Shown here: piece after piece, positions 40,944-49,968 of the stretch
Layout of the letters: every line of letters starts with the position of its first letter
Numbering within the stretch: position 1 is the first letter of the stretch
NCBI RefSeq assembly: GCF_003236295.1
Contig: NZ_POTW01000017.1
Span: 28,166 to 92,165, forward strand
DNA from: Jiangella anatolica
Lineage (GTDB): Bacteria; Actinomycetota; Actinomycetes; Jiangellales; Jiangellaceae
DNA length: 64,000 nucleotides
Direction: 5' to 3'
Program-made: the position numbers and the translations under genes
The notes under the pieces: generated by a model
What the model was told of the DNA's origin: nothing
The model's database searches: none
What the model saw: only the letters and a program-made list of their open reading frames with translations

Positions 40944-43730
40944 TCAGGCGATGACGTAGAGGTAGCCGTCGTCGGCGGTGACGAGCAGCTCGCTGCGGCC
41001 GTCGCCGTCGACGTCGGCCGCGATGACGTCGCCGAGCTTGTGGCCGATCTCCACCGTCCACTTCACCAGCGGCTGACCGTCCGCCGCGGCGAGGCAGACG
41101 ACCCGGCCGTCGGCCGTGGCGACGACGAACTCGGGCCGGCCGTCCCGGTCGGCGTCGACGGTGATGACGGAGCTGCCCGCCGAGCCGAGGTCGTGCGTCC
41201 ACAGCAGCTCGCCGGTGGCGGCGTCGCGGCACTCGAACGAGCCGTCGTTGAGCAGCACGCCCAGCTCCATGCGGCCGTCGCCGTCGACGTCGGCGATGCC
41301 GGGCTGGTGGCCCAGGTGCGCGCCCGGCGCGGTGGCGACCCGCCAGAGCGTGCTCCCGGCCGGCGACGACGCGAACGTCACGACGTCCAGGTAGTCGTAC
41401 CCGGCCGCCAGCACCACCTCCAGCGCGCCGTCGCCGTCGACGTCCACCAGGATCGGCGTGTGGTACAGCCCGACGTGCCCCTGCACGATCCCCGGGTCGG
41501 CGAAGTCCGTCCCGTTGACGTCGTACAGCAGGTCGGCGGCCAGGAAGAACACGTTGTCCACGCCGTCGCCGTCGGTGTCCGCCGCCGCCGGCGGGCCGAC
41601 CCACGGGCCGAACTGGCCGCCCGCGTGCCCGGGCCCGTCGTTGTCGCGGGTGGCCAGCAGGGTGCCGTCGCGGCCGTCGAGGATGCGCGACACCTCAGTG
41701 TTGTAGCCGGCCTTGTTCGCGCCGGCGTAGACGTCGAGGTGCCCGTCGCCGGTGAAGTCGCCGAACGTCCACAGGTACACGCCGTTGGGGCCTGCGAACG
41801 TGGGCGCCGGCAGGTCGGCGAACACGTGGCTCCACACCTCGTTCCCCGCCCCGTCGAGCACCCTCAGCCGCGACCGCGCCCCGTCCGCGTCGACGAACAC
41901 CACCTCGGCCCGGCCGTCGCCGTCGAGGTCGGCCGCAGTCGCCGACTGCAGCCCACCCAGGTACACGTACTCGCCGCGGCCGGGCACGCGCCACCGCTCG
42001 CGGAACGCGCTGCCGCGCAGGTCGAGCACCCGGATCTCGTCGAATGCGCTGACGACGACGCTGCTGCGGCCGCGTCCGTCCAGGTCGGCGACGATCGGGT
42101 CGCAGACCAGCGCGCCCAGCCGGGTCGTGCCGACGACGGCGCCGGCGGCGTCCTCGGCGACCAACTCGCCCGAACGGCGTTGGAGCAGCACCGTCGCCGT
42201 GCCGCTGCCGTCCAGGTCGCCGGCCCGGTGCAGCACGCCGCCGTCGTCGGCCCGGGTCCAGGTCTGGGTGATCGCGCCGCCGGCGTAGGTGAAGCCGCGG
42301 AACTGCCCGCCGGTCCGCACGACGAACGAGGCCAGCGGCCCGGCGCGCAGGATCTCGGACCGGCCGGTGCGTGAGTGCGGGCTCAGCGTCGCCGGGACCG
42401 GCGTGTGCGGATCCATGACGTACTGCGCGCCGGCGAGCGACCACACCGGCGCCCAGGCCCCGGCGTGGTCGAGCGCGTACACCTCGAGGTCCGCGACGGC
42501 GGCCGGCGTCTGGCTCGTGGCGACGCCGACCAGCAACTGGCTCGTGCCGCCGCCGTCGAGGTCCTGGACGCCCCAGAGATACCGGTCGGCGAGGTCGGCC
42601 TTGACCGTGCCGAACCCGTCGATGGCGTCGACGACCAGCACGTGCCAGCGCCCGTCGCCGGTGTGGTCGAACACCGACACCGCGATCTCGACCCGCCCGT
42701 CGCCGTCGAGGTCGCCGATCCCGTTGACGGTGGTGCGCAGCGCCTTGCCGCTCTCGGGGAACTCGACGAACTCGTCCCAGAGCAGCCCCAGCCCGTCGGC
42801 GTCGCTGTCGACGGCCGCGACGTGCAGCGTGACGCCGTCGCAGACCTCGACCAGCTCCAGCCGGCCGTCGCCGTCGAGCTCGATCAGCTGGATCTGGCCG
42901 TAGTTGCGTCCGTCGATGTCCGGCCCGGCCTTCCAGTCCGCCCGCCCGCGCCAGCCGGAGCCGGTGTCGCGCAGCGCGCCGGTGGTCCCGTCGTAGGCGC
43001 GGATCGACGCGTAGGCGGCGATCACCAGCTCGGTCCGCCCGTCGCCGTCCATGTCGCCGATGACCAGCTCGGGGGCGTAGGCCCAGTCCTCGTACTCGGG
43101 CGTGGTGCGCCACAGCTCGTAGGCCTGCGCGACGCCGCCGTCGAACGCGATCGCGATGCCGTGCGTGCTGAGGTACGGCCAGACGACGATCTGCTGGCCG
43201 GCGACGCCGTCGGCGATCGGGCCGATGCTCATCCAGGTCAGCGCGACGACGGCGCCGAAGTCGCGGGTCCACAGGTTCGCGCCGGTGGCCGCGTCGAGCA
43301 CCGTCACGGTCGTCGTGCCGACGACGACCACCTGGCGGCCGCCGTCGCCGGCCAGGTCGTAGACGCCGGCGATGTCGGAGGGCGCCAGGCCCGGCGCCGT
43401 CCAGCGTGGCTCCAGCGCCGGCCCGGTGGCGACGACCGACCCGGCGGTGATGAACAGCAGCGACGTCGAGCCGTCGCCGTCGAGGTCCGCCGCCATCACC
43501 CAGGGCGTCGACCCGCCCAGGTAGGTGCTGGCGACGACCTTCGGCTGGCGGCGCAGGCCGCAGGGGAGCGGCTGGTGGCCGGTGTTGCGGGCGTCGGCGC
43601 GGGGGAGCGGCCACTGGCCCGGGGTGCTGCCGGCCCCGCCGGTGACGGCGGTGGCGAGGCCGGGCAGCGCGGCGACGCCGGCTGTGGCAGCGGCGCCGGC
43701 GAGGAAGGTCCGGCGACGTAATGCGGGCAT
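40944..43730 (-). CDS. Tat-exported FG-GAP/VCBS repeat beta-propeller protein
   Basis: The 928-residue protein begins with a twin-arginine signal, LRRRTFLAGAAATAG followed by a hydrophobic stretch and an Ala-rich cut site near residue 30. The mature part has about a dozen FG-GAP-type calcium-loop repeats, such as DLDGDGST, DMDGDGRT, ELDGDGRL, DVDGDGRM and DVDGDGRS, spaced across its length. Such repeats build integrin-like propellers that bind ligands outside the cell. ATG at 43730 with GGAG upstream is preferred to a GTG at 43745. The gene follows another secreted protein on the same strand by 28 bases. Tat export suggests folding before secretion. Confidence 0.85.
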   Translation of the reverse strand: MPALRRRTFLAGAAATAGVAALPGLATAVTGGAGSTPGQWPLPRADARNTGHQPLPCGLRRQPKVVASTYLGGSTPWVMAADLDGDGSTSLLFITAGSVVATGPALEPRWTAPGLAPSDIAGVYDLAGDGGRQVVVVGTTTVTVLDAATGANLWTRDFGAVVALTWMSIGPIADGVAGQQIVVWPYLSTHGIAIAFDGGVAQAYELWRTTPEYEDWAYAPELVIGDMDGDGRTELVIAAYASIRAYDGTTGALRDTGSGWRGRADWKAGPDIDGRNYGQIQLIELDGDGRLELVEVCDGVTLHVAAVDSDADGLGLLWDEFVEFPESGKALRTTVNGIGDLDGDGRVEIAVSVFDHTGDGRWHVLVVDAIDGFGTVKADLADRYLWGVQDLDGGGTSQLLVGVATSQTPAAVADLEVYALDHAGAWAPVWSLAGAQYVMDPHTPVPATLSPHSRTGRSEILRAGPLASFVVRTGGQFRGFTYAGGAITQTWTRADDGGVLHRAGDLDGSGTATVLLQRRSGELVAEDAAGAVVGTTRLGALVCDPIVADLDGRGRSSVVVSAFDEIRVLDLRGSAFRERWRVPGRGEYVYLGGLQSATAADLDGDGRAEVVFVDADGARSRLRVLDGAGNEVWSHVFADLPAPTFAGPNGVYLWTFGDFTGDGHLDVYAGANKAGYNTEVSRILDGRDGTLLATRDNDGPGHAGGQFGPWVGPPAAADTDGDGVDNVFFLAADLLYDVNGTDFADPGIVQGHVGLYHTPILVDVDGDGALEVVLAAGYDYLDVVTFASSPAGSTLWRVATAPGAHLGHQPGIADVDGDGRMELGVLLNDGSFECRDAATGELLWTHDLGSAGSSVITVDADRDGRPEFVVATADGRVVCLAAADGQPLVKWTVEIGHKLGDVIAADVDGDGRSELLVTADDGYLYVIA

Positions 43731-43758
43731 GTCGTCTCCGATCACGTGCGGGGAAGGG

Positions 43759-45315
43759 TCAGAGCGTGCGGCGTTCGACGGTGCCGGAGCTCGTGCGCAC
43801 CAGCAGCTGGCGCACGCCGGTGTCGGCGACGATGTGCGCCGGCGCGAGCGAGCCGTCGCTGCTGGTCGTGTTCGCGGTGGTGAACGTCTTCTGCAGGTAC
43901 GGGATCGCGTCGGTGAAGGTGGCGACGGTGGTCAGCGTCAGCGACGTCTCGTTCCAGTGGTAGGCGCTGGTCTGCCACTTCGGGAAGTAGTACGACGGTC
44001 CCAGCGGGTCGGAGGCGTAGCGGGTCGGGCTGATCAGCCACTCCTTCGTCCCGTCGCCGTTCACGTCGACGATGTCCCACAGGAACACGTCGTCCAGCTC
44101 GTACAGCGACGTCGTCGAGCCGGGCTGGCTGACGTGCAGCCGCCAGCGGCCGTCCCGGAAGACGTTGTAGGCCAGCCGCGACGCGCCGGAGCGCTGCACG
44201 AACGGGTGCGCCGGGTAGCTGACCCGGTTCTGGTACTTGTGCCCGTCGCTCGCGTCGTGCGCGTAGCTGAAGAACCGGTCGTCGATGGTGTTCGCGGCCG
44301 CGTTGTAGATGGAGACGTGCCGCTCGATGCCGCCCCAGACGTCGTAGCTCTGGGTGCCGGTGATGGCGTCCTGGTAGAGCGAGTAGTTGCTGGTCCCGGC
44401 CAGCAGCGCGATGGAGTTCGGGCTGCCCGGGTCGACCCCGACGAGGCCGTAGTTGCGCGCGGCGATGTCAGTGCGCCCGCCGGTCAGGTACGGGCGGTCG
44501 GCGACCAGCTGGCTGCTGCTGAGCGGCCCGATGGCGTACTGGACGACCCGGCCGGTGGTCCAGAAGACGGCCCGGTTCTGCCCGCTCACCGACGTGATGA
44601 GCCCGTTCGCCACGTGCGCGTACTGGATGTAGTCGGTGCCGGTCGGGTACGTGTTCGGCTGCGAGTTCGTGTACGTCGCGTCGTACGACGAGGTCGACGG
44701 GTAGTAGAGCGCGTTGGAGGCGTTGAAGGCGCCGCCGCTGAACCCGAGGTACCACGACGTCGTCGCGTAGTACGGGGACGCGAGCAGCGTGGTCGTCTCG
44801 TCGCCCCACAGCGGCGTCAGCTCCGACCACTGGTGCGTCGGATACGGCGTCGTGCCGGGGAACGACCAGCAGATGTCGCTCATGGGACTCAGCGGCGTGT
44901 GCTGCGTGCCGGTCGCGCCCTGGTAGAAGTGCAGCGTCGTGGTGGTGTGCGGGCTGACGCCGCAGGTGCCGGTGGTCGCGGAGATCACGACCGCGACGTC
45001 GGGCCAGCCGTCGGCGTCGAAGTCGTAGCCGCCGCTGAGCTGGGTGCCGGTGGTGGACCGCGCCCACAGCTGGACGCCGTCCTGGTCGTAGGCGCGCAGC
45101 TGGCCGCCGCTCACGCGGTAGCCGACGGCCAGGACGCCGGCGTGCCCGGTGACCGGCATGATCGGCAGGTAGCTGCCGTCGGCGAGCTGGATGACGGTGC
45201 CGTCCGCGGGACCGACGGCATGCGCGGGGGTCGCGGCCAGGCCGAGGCTCGCGGCGACCATGCCCGCGGCGGCGGCGGTGGCGATGAGGGTGCGGAACAG
45301 GTGACGACGTGGCAT
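43759..45315 (-). CDS. Secreted FG-GAP-like beta-propeller protein
   Basis: The 518-residue protein has a Sec signal peptide (MPRRHLFRTLIATAAAAG, cut after PAHA near residue 34). The mature region contains propeller-like segments with YDFDADGWPDVAVV near the start and DIVDVNGDGTKEWLI near the end, both FG-GAP-type Ca loops. No catalytic motif is recognised. ATG at 45315 with AAGGAG upstream is used. Two TAGGWCCTA operator sites lie 20-55 bases upstream, and the gene is followed by the Tat-exported protein, so both are probably controlled by the same GntR regulator. Confidence 0.78.
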   Translation of the reverse strand: MPRRHLFRTLIATAAAAGMVAASLGLAATPAHAVGPADGTVIQLADGSYLPIMPVTGHAGVLAVGYRVSGGQLRAYDQDGVQLWARSTTGTQLSGGYDFDADGWPDVAVVISATTGTCGVSPHTTTTLHFYQGATGTQHTPLSPMSDICWSFPGTTPYPTHQWSELTPLWGDETTTLLASPYYATTSWYLGFSGGAFNASNALYYPSTSSYDATYTNSQPNTYPTGTDYIQYAHVANGLITSVSGQNRAVFWTTGRVVQYAIGPLSSSQLVADRPYLTGGRTDIAARNYGLVGVDPGSPNSIALLAGTSNYSLYQDAITGTQSYDVWGGIERHVSIYNAAANTIDDRFFSYAHDASDGHKYQNRVSYPAHPFVQRSGASRLAYNVFRDGRWRLHVSQPGSTTSLYELDDVFLWDIVDVNGDGTKEWLISPTRYASDPLGPSYYFPKWQTSAYHWNETSLTLTTVATFTDAIPYLQKTFTTANTTSSDGSLAPAHIVADTGVRQLLVRTSSGTVERRTL

Positions 45316-45336
45316 TGGGGAGCTCCTTACCACAGA

Positions 45337-45370
45337 CCTAGGACCTTAGTTTCAGGACCTAGGTCCTATC
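45337..45370. promoter_or_regulatory. Two adjacent TAGGWCCTA operators upstream of the secreted-protein genes
   Basis: CCTAGGACCTTAG (45337-45349) and the perfect 14-base palindrome AGGACCTAGGTCCT (45354-45367), extended by ATC, lie just upstream of the minus-strand gene at 45315. They match the sites at 31907 and 48762. Two copies in tandem suggest cooperative binding. Confidence 0.65.
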
Positions 45371-45420
45371 ACGAGTGGAAATGCGGCGTCCATCCCCGTT
45401 TCAGCGGGGGAGACGTTTCC

Positions 45421-45472
45421 ATGATCATCAACCTTTGCGGCTGCTCTGACGTCGCAGAAGGTTGATGATCAT
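45421..45472. terminator. 15-bp perfect-stem hairpin with ATGATCATCAAC ends
   Basis: ATGATCATCAACCTT (45421-45435) pairs exactly with 45458-45472, and four further pairs form after a one-base bulge. It ends eight bases before the stop of the minus-strand propeller gene at 45481 and probably terminates that GntR operon. A smaller CCCCG/CGGGG hairpin lies just beyond it near 45394. Confidence 0.75.
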
Positions 45473-45480
45473 GGGAGCGG

Positions 45481-47910
45481 TCAGAGAGCGACCTCGTGCA
45501 CGATCCCGTCGGCGGTGCCGGCCAGCAGTCCCGGTCCGGCGACGGCCAGGGTCTCGACGGCGGCGCCGAGACCCACCGACCAGTCCAGCCGCTCACCGCT
45601 GCCGACGGCCACGGCGACCAGCTCGCCCGCGGCGGTGCCGGTGACGAACGCCGCCCCAGCGCCCAGGTCGGCCGCCACCAGCGGTGGCCGGGACGCCACC
45701 GGGCCCAGCGCGACGCTCCACAGCGGGCGTCCGTCGACGGCCGAGAAGGCGTCCAGCGCACCCTCGCGGGTCATGCAGCCGAGCACCGTCCCGGCCAGCG
45801 CCGCCTCGCCGGGGAAGTACCGCCACAGCGTCCCGTGGTGCCGCCACCGCACCCGCCCGGCATCGTCGATGGCGTCGATCCCGTGCACGCCGCCGACCCG
45901 CAGCCAGCCGGGCGGGTCGTCGATCCGGACGGGGGTGGTGTAGGCGGCGGTCCAGTCGTCCTTCGTCACCACCTCGCCGGTGTGCGCGTCTCGCACCGTG
46001 AGGATCCCGTGGTCGTCGTAGGCGGCCAGCCATCGGCCCTGCGGGGTCCGCGCCACGGCGGGCAGGTTGGGGTGCGGACCGTGGTCGAGGTCCTGCCAGA
46101 GCGGAGTCCCGTCCAGCCGGTAGACGCCGACGGCGGCGGTGTGTACGCCGGTCTTCTCGGCGACCAGCAGCAGCGGGGCGTCGCCGAACAGCACCGCGTG
46201 GCTCGGCCGGCCGCGGGTGACCACCGAGCCGGCCGGGGTCACGCCGTCAGGTCCGACCCGCCAGCACTCGACCGCGGTGGGCGTCAGGCAGGCGACGACG
46301 CCACCGCCGGCCGCCACCACGCGCCCCGGCAGCGCGTGCACCGTGCCGTCCGGAAGCACCGCCCGGCTGGTCCGCTCGCCGTCCAGGAGCAGCACGGACC
46401 CGGCGGCGAGCGCCTGGGCCCGTCGTCCCGACGGCCGGACGACGCCACCGGGCGCCGTCCGGTGCAGGACGCCGTCGGAGTCCACCAGCACGACGGCGCC
46501 ACCGGCCCCGGGATGAGCCGCGGCCACGTCGGAAACCCCGAGCAGCACGGTCGAGCCGTCGGCCGGCGACCAGGCCACCGCCTCGCCCGACGGCAGCCGC
46601 AGCACCACGCCGGATCCGAGCGGCACCAGCGAGCGCCGCTCGGCGTGGAACGACACCCCGGCCGGCAGCTCGTCCGTCCCGCAGGTGACCGGGTGCCCGT
46701 CGTGGGACGCGACCACCTCGAACGAGGGCAGTGCGACCGACAGGGTCGGCTCCGCGCCGCTCAGCGTCCGCACGGCCGCGGGGGAGACGATGGCGGCCGA
46801 TCCCGACATGCCCCACAAGTAGTGTCCGGGCAGCGAGCCCAGCCGCTCGCCCGTCACCGCGTCGTCGACCACCGTCGTCCACGTCATGCCGTCGTGGTGG
46901 CCGGTGACCAGCCACGGGTTCTCGCCCGGCCGCTCGACGACGGAGGACACCTGGGGGCGCAGCTCCTGCGCGTCGTGCGGCCAGTCCTTCTCGACGAAGC
47001 GCCCCCACGCCCGCGACAACGCGCCGTCGCGGACCGACGTCACCGCGTAGTACTCCTCGACCTGGCAGCTGACCATGACGATGATCCGGCCGCCGGGCGC
47101 GGCGGCGGTCGTGAGCAGCCCGTACGGGCGCGCGCACGGGTAGTCGCCGGGGTCGGGCCGGTAGTCCACCTCGGCGATCGTCTCTCCGGTCGACGGCGAG
47201 AGCAGCAGCTGCAGCAGCCTGCCGTCCTCGCGGCCGAGCACCAGCCGCTCGGTGCTGACGTCGTCGTCGCCGGTCCCGTAGCTGGACCCGGTCCGGGTCG
47301 ACAGCACCAGCTGTGGTGTGCCGGCGCCGAGCACGTCGGCGACCACCATGACCGGGCCGAAGCCGGCGTCGTAGTGCCCGTCGAACTCGTGCACCCAGCG
47401 GGTGGCGACATCGCCGCCCGGCAGCAGCTCACGGCAGGTGATCGCGGTGGCGTAGCCGGGCGCGGCGAACCAGAGCAGCCGGCCGTCGACGACGGCCAGC
47501 TTGGACGAGCCGGGACCGCCCAGGTTCGTCCCGTCGGGCGCCTCGCCGCGCCAGGTCTCGGCGCCGGTGAGCAGGTCCAGCCGGCGCACCAGCCGTTCCC
47601 CGCTGAGCGCCAGCGCGGTCGCGCCGGCCACGTGCAGCACCCGGGTGACGGCGGAGACGCCGTCGGACCACAGCGGTTCGCCGGACCAGCGCCACGCCTG
47701 CAGCGTCGCGCCGGCGAGCACCAGCACGCAGGGGGCCCCGTCCGGGCCGGCGAACTCGGCGACCTGCCGGACGTCGGCCCCGGTGGCCCAGCTCCGGGTG
47801 ACGCGGGGCGGCGCCCCGGTCCCGGTCAGCGCGCTGAACGCGCAGTCCGCGCCGTCGGCGCGCGGCGCCGGCCAGTCGCCGGCGCCTGACGCCTCAGCGC
47901 GGCTGCCCAT
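45481..47910 (-). CDS. Cytosolic PQQ-like (quinoprotein-fold) beta-propeller protein
   Basis: The 809-residue protein has no signal peptide. It contains many propeller strands of the PQQ/WD-like type, for example VRRLDLLTGAETWRG, AFSAVDGRPLWSVALG and LTVRDAHTGEVVTKD, probably two propellers. A PQQ-binding active-site tryptophan docking pattern is not clear and no catalytic residues are assigned. Its start overlaps the last 17 bases of the GntR regulator, so it is co-expressed with the regulator. That arrangement and the secreted propellers nearby suggest a ligand-sensing or scaffolding role, but this is inference. Confidence 0.7.
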   Translation of the reverse strand: MGSRAEASGAGDWPAPRADGADCAFSALTGTGAPPRVTRSWATGADVRQVAEFAGPDGAPCVLVLAGATLQAWRWSGEPLWSDGVSAVTRVLHVAGATALALSGERLVRRLDLLTGAETWRGEAPDGTNLGGPGSSKLAVVDGRLLWFAAPGYATAITCRELLPGGDVATRWVHEFDGHYDAGFGPVMVVADVLGAGTPQLVLSTRTGSSYGTGDDDVSTERLVLGREDGRLLQLLLSPSTGETIAEVDYRPDPGDYPCARPYGLLTTAAAPGGRIIVMVSCQVEEYYAVTSVRDGALSRAWGRFVEKDWPHDAQELRPQVSSVVERPGENPWLVTGHHDGMTWTTVVDDAVTGERLGSLPGHYLWGMSGSAAIVSPAAVRTLSGAEPTLSVALPSFEVVASHDGHPVTCGTDELPAGVSFHAERRSLVPLGSGVVLRLPSGEAVAWSPADGSTVLLGVSDVAAAHPGAGGAVVLVDSDGVLHRTAPGGVVRPSGRRAQALAAGSVLLLDGERTSRAVLPDGTVHALPGRVVAAGGGVVACLTPTAVECWRVGPDGVTPAGSVVTRGRPSHAVLFGDAPLLLVAEKTGVHTAAVGVYRLDGTPLWQDLDHGPHPNLPAVARTPQGRWLAAYDDHGILTVRDAHTGEVVTKDDWTAAYTTPVRIDDPPGWLRVGGVHGIDAIDDAGRVRWRHHGTLWRYFPGEAALAGTVLGCMTREGALDAFSAVDGRPLWSVALGPVASRPPLVAADLGAGAAFVTGTAAGELVAVAVGSGERLDWSVGLGAAVETLAVAGPGLLAGTADGIVHEVAL

Positions 47911-48685
47911 GGAACGTGGTGCTGGACCAGTAGGAACCCGCCCTCTTGACGATCTCGACGGCGCACCGCTCGGCGGCGTCGCCGTCGCGGGCGGCGATCG
48001 CCTCGACGAGCGCGAGGTGCTGGTCGTTGGTCTGCTCGTGGCCGATGCCGGCGGACTGGAAGATCTCGGCGCCGCGCCGGCGCTCCTCGGCCAGGGTCTC
48101 GGCCAGGACCTCGAGCATGCTGTCGATCAGCCGGTTGCCGCTCAGCTGGGCGATCAGCTCGTGCAGCCGCAGGTCGGCGGGGACGCGCGCCTCGAGGTCG
48201 TCGCCGGTCCTCACCACCTCGGCGACGGCCTGCCGCAGCCGCGCGACGTCGTCGTCGGTGACGCGCTCGGCGGCCAGCCGGGCGGCGTGCCCCTCGAGCA
48301 GGGCGCGGAAGTCCATCAGCTCGTCGATCGCCGACGGGTCGGTGTCGACGAGGAAGCGGATGTAGTTGCTCATCGCGGCCGGGCGCAGGCTGCCCACGAC
48401 GGCCCGCTTGCCCTGCCTGGTCGAGATGATGCCCTCGTTGTTCAGCGTGCGCAGCGCGTCGCGGACCACGCGCTGGCTGACCTCGAACCGCTCGCCGTAC
48501 TCCGCCTCGGACGGCAGCTCCTCGCCGGGCTGCAGGCCGCCCTTGGAGATGTCGGCCCGGATGCGCTCGGCCACCTGGACACCCAGGGGCACCCTGCGTC
48601 CGTGGTCGGACAGCCTCCGGGTGAGGCGGTCGTCTTCGCTCGCCGTGGCTGTGGGGTCGTCCACCTCTGCGCCGGATCGCGCCAC
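47894..48685 (-). CDS. GntR-family transcriptional regulator, FadR subfamily (FCD domain)
   Basis: The 263-residue protein has a winged helix at about residues 34-105, with LQPGEELPSEAEYGERFEVS and RDALRTLNNEGIISTRQGK as the classic GntR helix-turn-helix. The C-terminal FCD all-helical domain from about 115 contains the metal-binding pattern DLRLHELIAQLSGN and later NDQHLALVEAI. Such proteins respond to small carboxylic or sugar acids. GTG at 48685 is the start. A TAGGWCCTA-type site lies 77 bases upstream and similar ones precede three neighbouring transcription units, so it probably represses them and may autoregulate. Confidence 0.92.
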   Translation of the reverse strand: MARSGAEVDDPTATASEDDRLTRRLSDHGRRVPLGVQVAERIRADISKGGLQPGEELPSEAEYGERFEVSQRVVRDALRTLNNEGIISTRQGKRAVVGSLRPAAMSNYIRFLVDTDPSAIDELMDFRALLEGHAARLAAERVTDDDVARLRQAVAEVVRTGDDLEARVPADLRLHELIAQLSGNRLIDSMLEVLAETLAEERRRGAEIFQSAGIGHEQTNDQHLALVEAIAARDGDAAERCAVEIVKRAGSYWSSTTFHGQPR

Positions 48686-48747
48686 CGTCGCGTCACTTCC
48701 TCTCGACCGTTGCCGGGGTGTGGCCGGGCACGAGCATAGTTCAGTAC

Positions 48748-48776
48748 TTGCGTAGTAAACACCTAAGTCCTAGGTT
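48748..48776 (+). promoter_or_regulatory. Promoter with overlapping TAGGWCCTA operator for the enolase-superfamily gene
   Basis: TTGCGT (48748-48753) and TAGGTT (48771-48776) are spaced by 17 bases. The operator-like CCTAAGTCCTAGG at 48762-48774 covers the spacer and the start of the -10 hexamer, so a bound repressor would block RNA polymerase. The ribosome site GAAGGAGG follows at 48781. Confidence 0.5.
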
Positions 48777-48792
48777 CTAGGAAGGAGGTGCC

Positions 48793-49968
48793 ATGAAGAT
48801 CGATCGAATTCGCTCGTGGCCGGTGGACTTCGGCCTGTACAACGCCGTATACGTGCGCGTGGAGACCGACGACGGCGCGGTCGGGGAGGCCGAGGTCGCG
48901 ATGCGACGGCGGACACGGTCGGTCGTGGCTCTGCTCGAGGAACTGGGCGACGAGCTGCGCGGCCAGGACCCGACCCGGATCGAGCAGCTCAGCGAGCGGA
49001 TGTACCGAGACGCGTTTCTCGGCGGGACGCTGCTGACCATCGGCATCAGCGCCATCGACATGGCGCTGTGGGACCTCAACGCCCGCGCGCTCGGCGTGCC
49101 GGTGCACCGGCTGCTCGGTGGCGCGTTCCGCGACGAGGTGCGCGTCTACACCCACGCCCGGGCCGGCGAGTCGCCGGAGGCGCTGGCCGAGACGGTGCGG
49201 GCCCGCGTCGCCGCCGGGTTCACCGCCGTCAAGACGACGCTGCCCGGGTTCTACGAGAAGGTCACCAGCGTGCGGCACGAGAACGCCCAGCTGGTGCCGC
49301 CGCGGCAGACCGAGACCGAGCTGCTGCCGCCGTGGATCTTCGGCTACATCGCCGAGTACTTCGCCGCCGCCCGCGAGGCCGCCGGCCCGGACGTCCACCT
49401 CATGGTCGACTGCCACGGGCGGCTCAACGTGCCCAGCGCGATCCGGCTGGCCGAGGCGCTGGCGCCGTACGACCTGACGTTCATCGAGGAGCCGGTGCCC
49501 TACGAGCGGCCGGACTGGCTGCGCGAGGTGTCCAGCCGGGTCAGCACGCCGATCGCGGCCGGCGAGCGGTGGGGCAACCACCTGGCCAGCGCGCCGTTCA
49601 TCGAGCAGCACACGGTGGGCGTCGCCCAGCCCGATGTCGGCATCTGCGGCGGGCTGACGGCGGCGAAGAAGATCGCCACGCTGGCCGAGGCGCACGGCAT
49701 CTCCGTCGCGTTCCACAACCCGTTCGGCCCGCTGCAGAGCGCCGCCACCTGGCAGCTGTCCGCGACGCTGCCGAACTTCCTGCTCAGCGAGTCGATGCTG
49801 ACGCCGGAGCAGGCACCGTACTGGGAGCGCTACGTCGAGAACGCGCCTCAGGTCGTCGACGGCTTCTGGCGGGTCGACGAGTCACCGGGACTGGGCCCGC
49901 GGCTGCGGATCGACGAGCTGGAGCGCTCCGAGCCCCGGTTCGTGCTGGACCTCGGCGGCACCCGATGA
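48793..49968 (+). CDS. Enolase-superfamily sugar-acid dehydratase, galactonate/mannonate dehydratase-like
   Basis: The 391-residue protein has the capping domain and the barrel of the mandelate racemase group. Landmarks are VKTTLPG near residue 150, the metal aspartate in VDCHGRLN, EEPVPYE and AGERWGN, and a late HNPFGPLQSAA as in D-galactonate and D-mannonate dehydratases. This set predicts dehydration of an aldonic or uronic acid to a 2-keto-3-deoxy acid, which the DapA-like lyase could then cleave. The strong AAGGAGG site five bases before the ATG and the operator-overlapped promoter suggest induced expression. It is ATGA-coupled to the D-aminoacylase-like gene. Substrate unknown. Confidence 0.88.
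   Translation: MKIDRIRSWPVDFGLYNAVYVRVETDDGAVGEAEVAMRRRTRSVVALLEELGDELRGQDPTRIEQLSERMYRDAFLGGTLLTIGISAIDMALWDLNARALGVPVHRLLGGAFRDEVRVYTHARAGESPEALAETVRARVAAGFTAVKTTLPGFYEKVTSVRHENAQLVPPRQTETELLPPWIFGYIAEYFAAAREAAGPDVHLMVDCHGRLNVPSAIRLAEALAPYDLTFIEEPVPYERPDWLREVSSRVSTPIAAGERWGNHLASAPFIEQHTVGVAQPDVGICGGLTAAKKIATLAEAHGISVAFHNPFGPLQSAATWQLSATLPNFLLSESMLTPEQAPYWERYVENAPQVVDGFWRVDESPGLGPRLRIDELERSEPRFVLDLGGTR

Noticed and set aside
43731..43745. GTG start five codons upstream of the Tat signal
   Set aside because: The ATG at 43730 has a GGAG site at the right distance and gives a standard twin-arginine leader.
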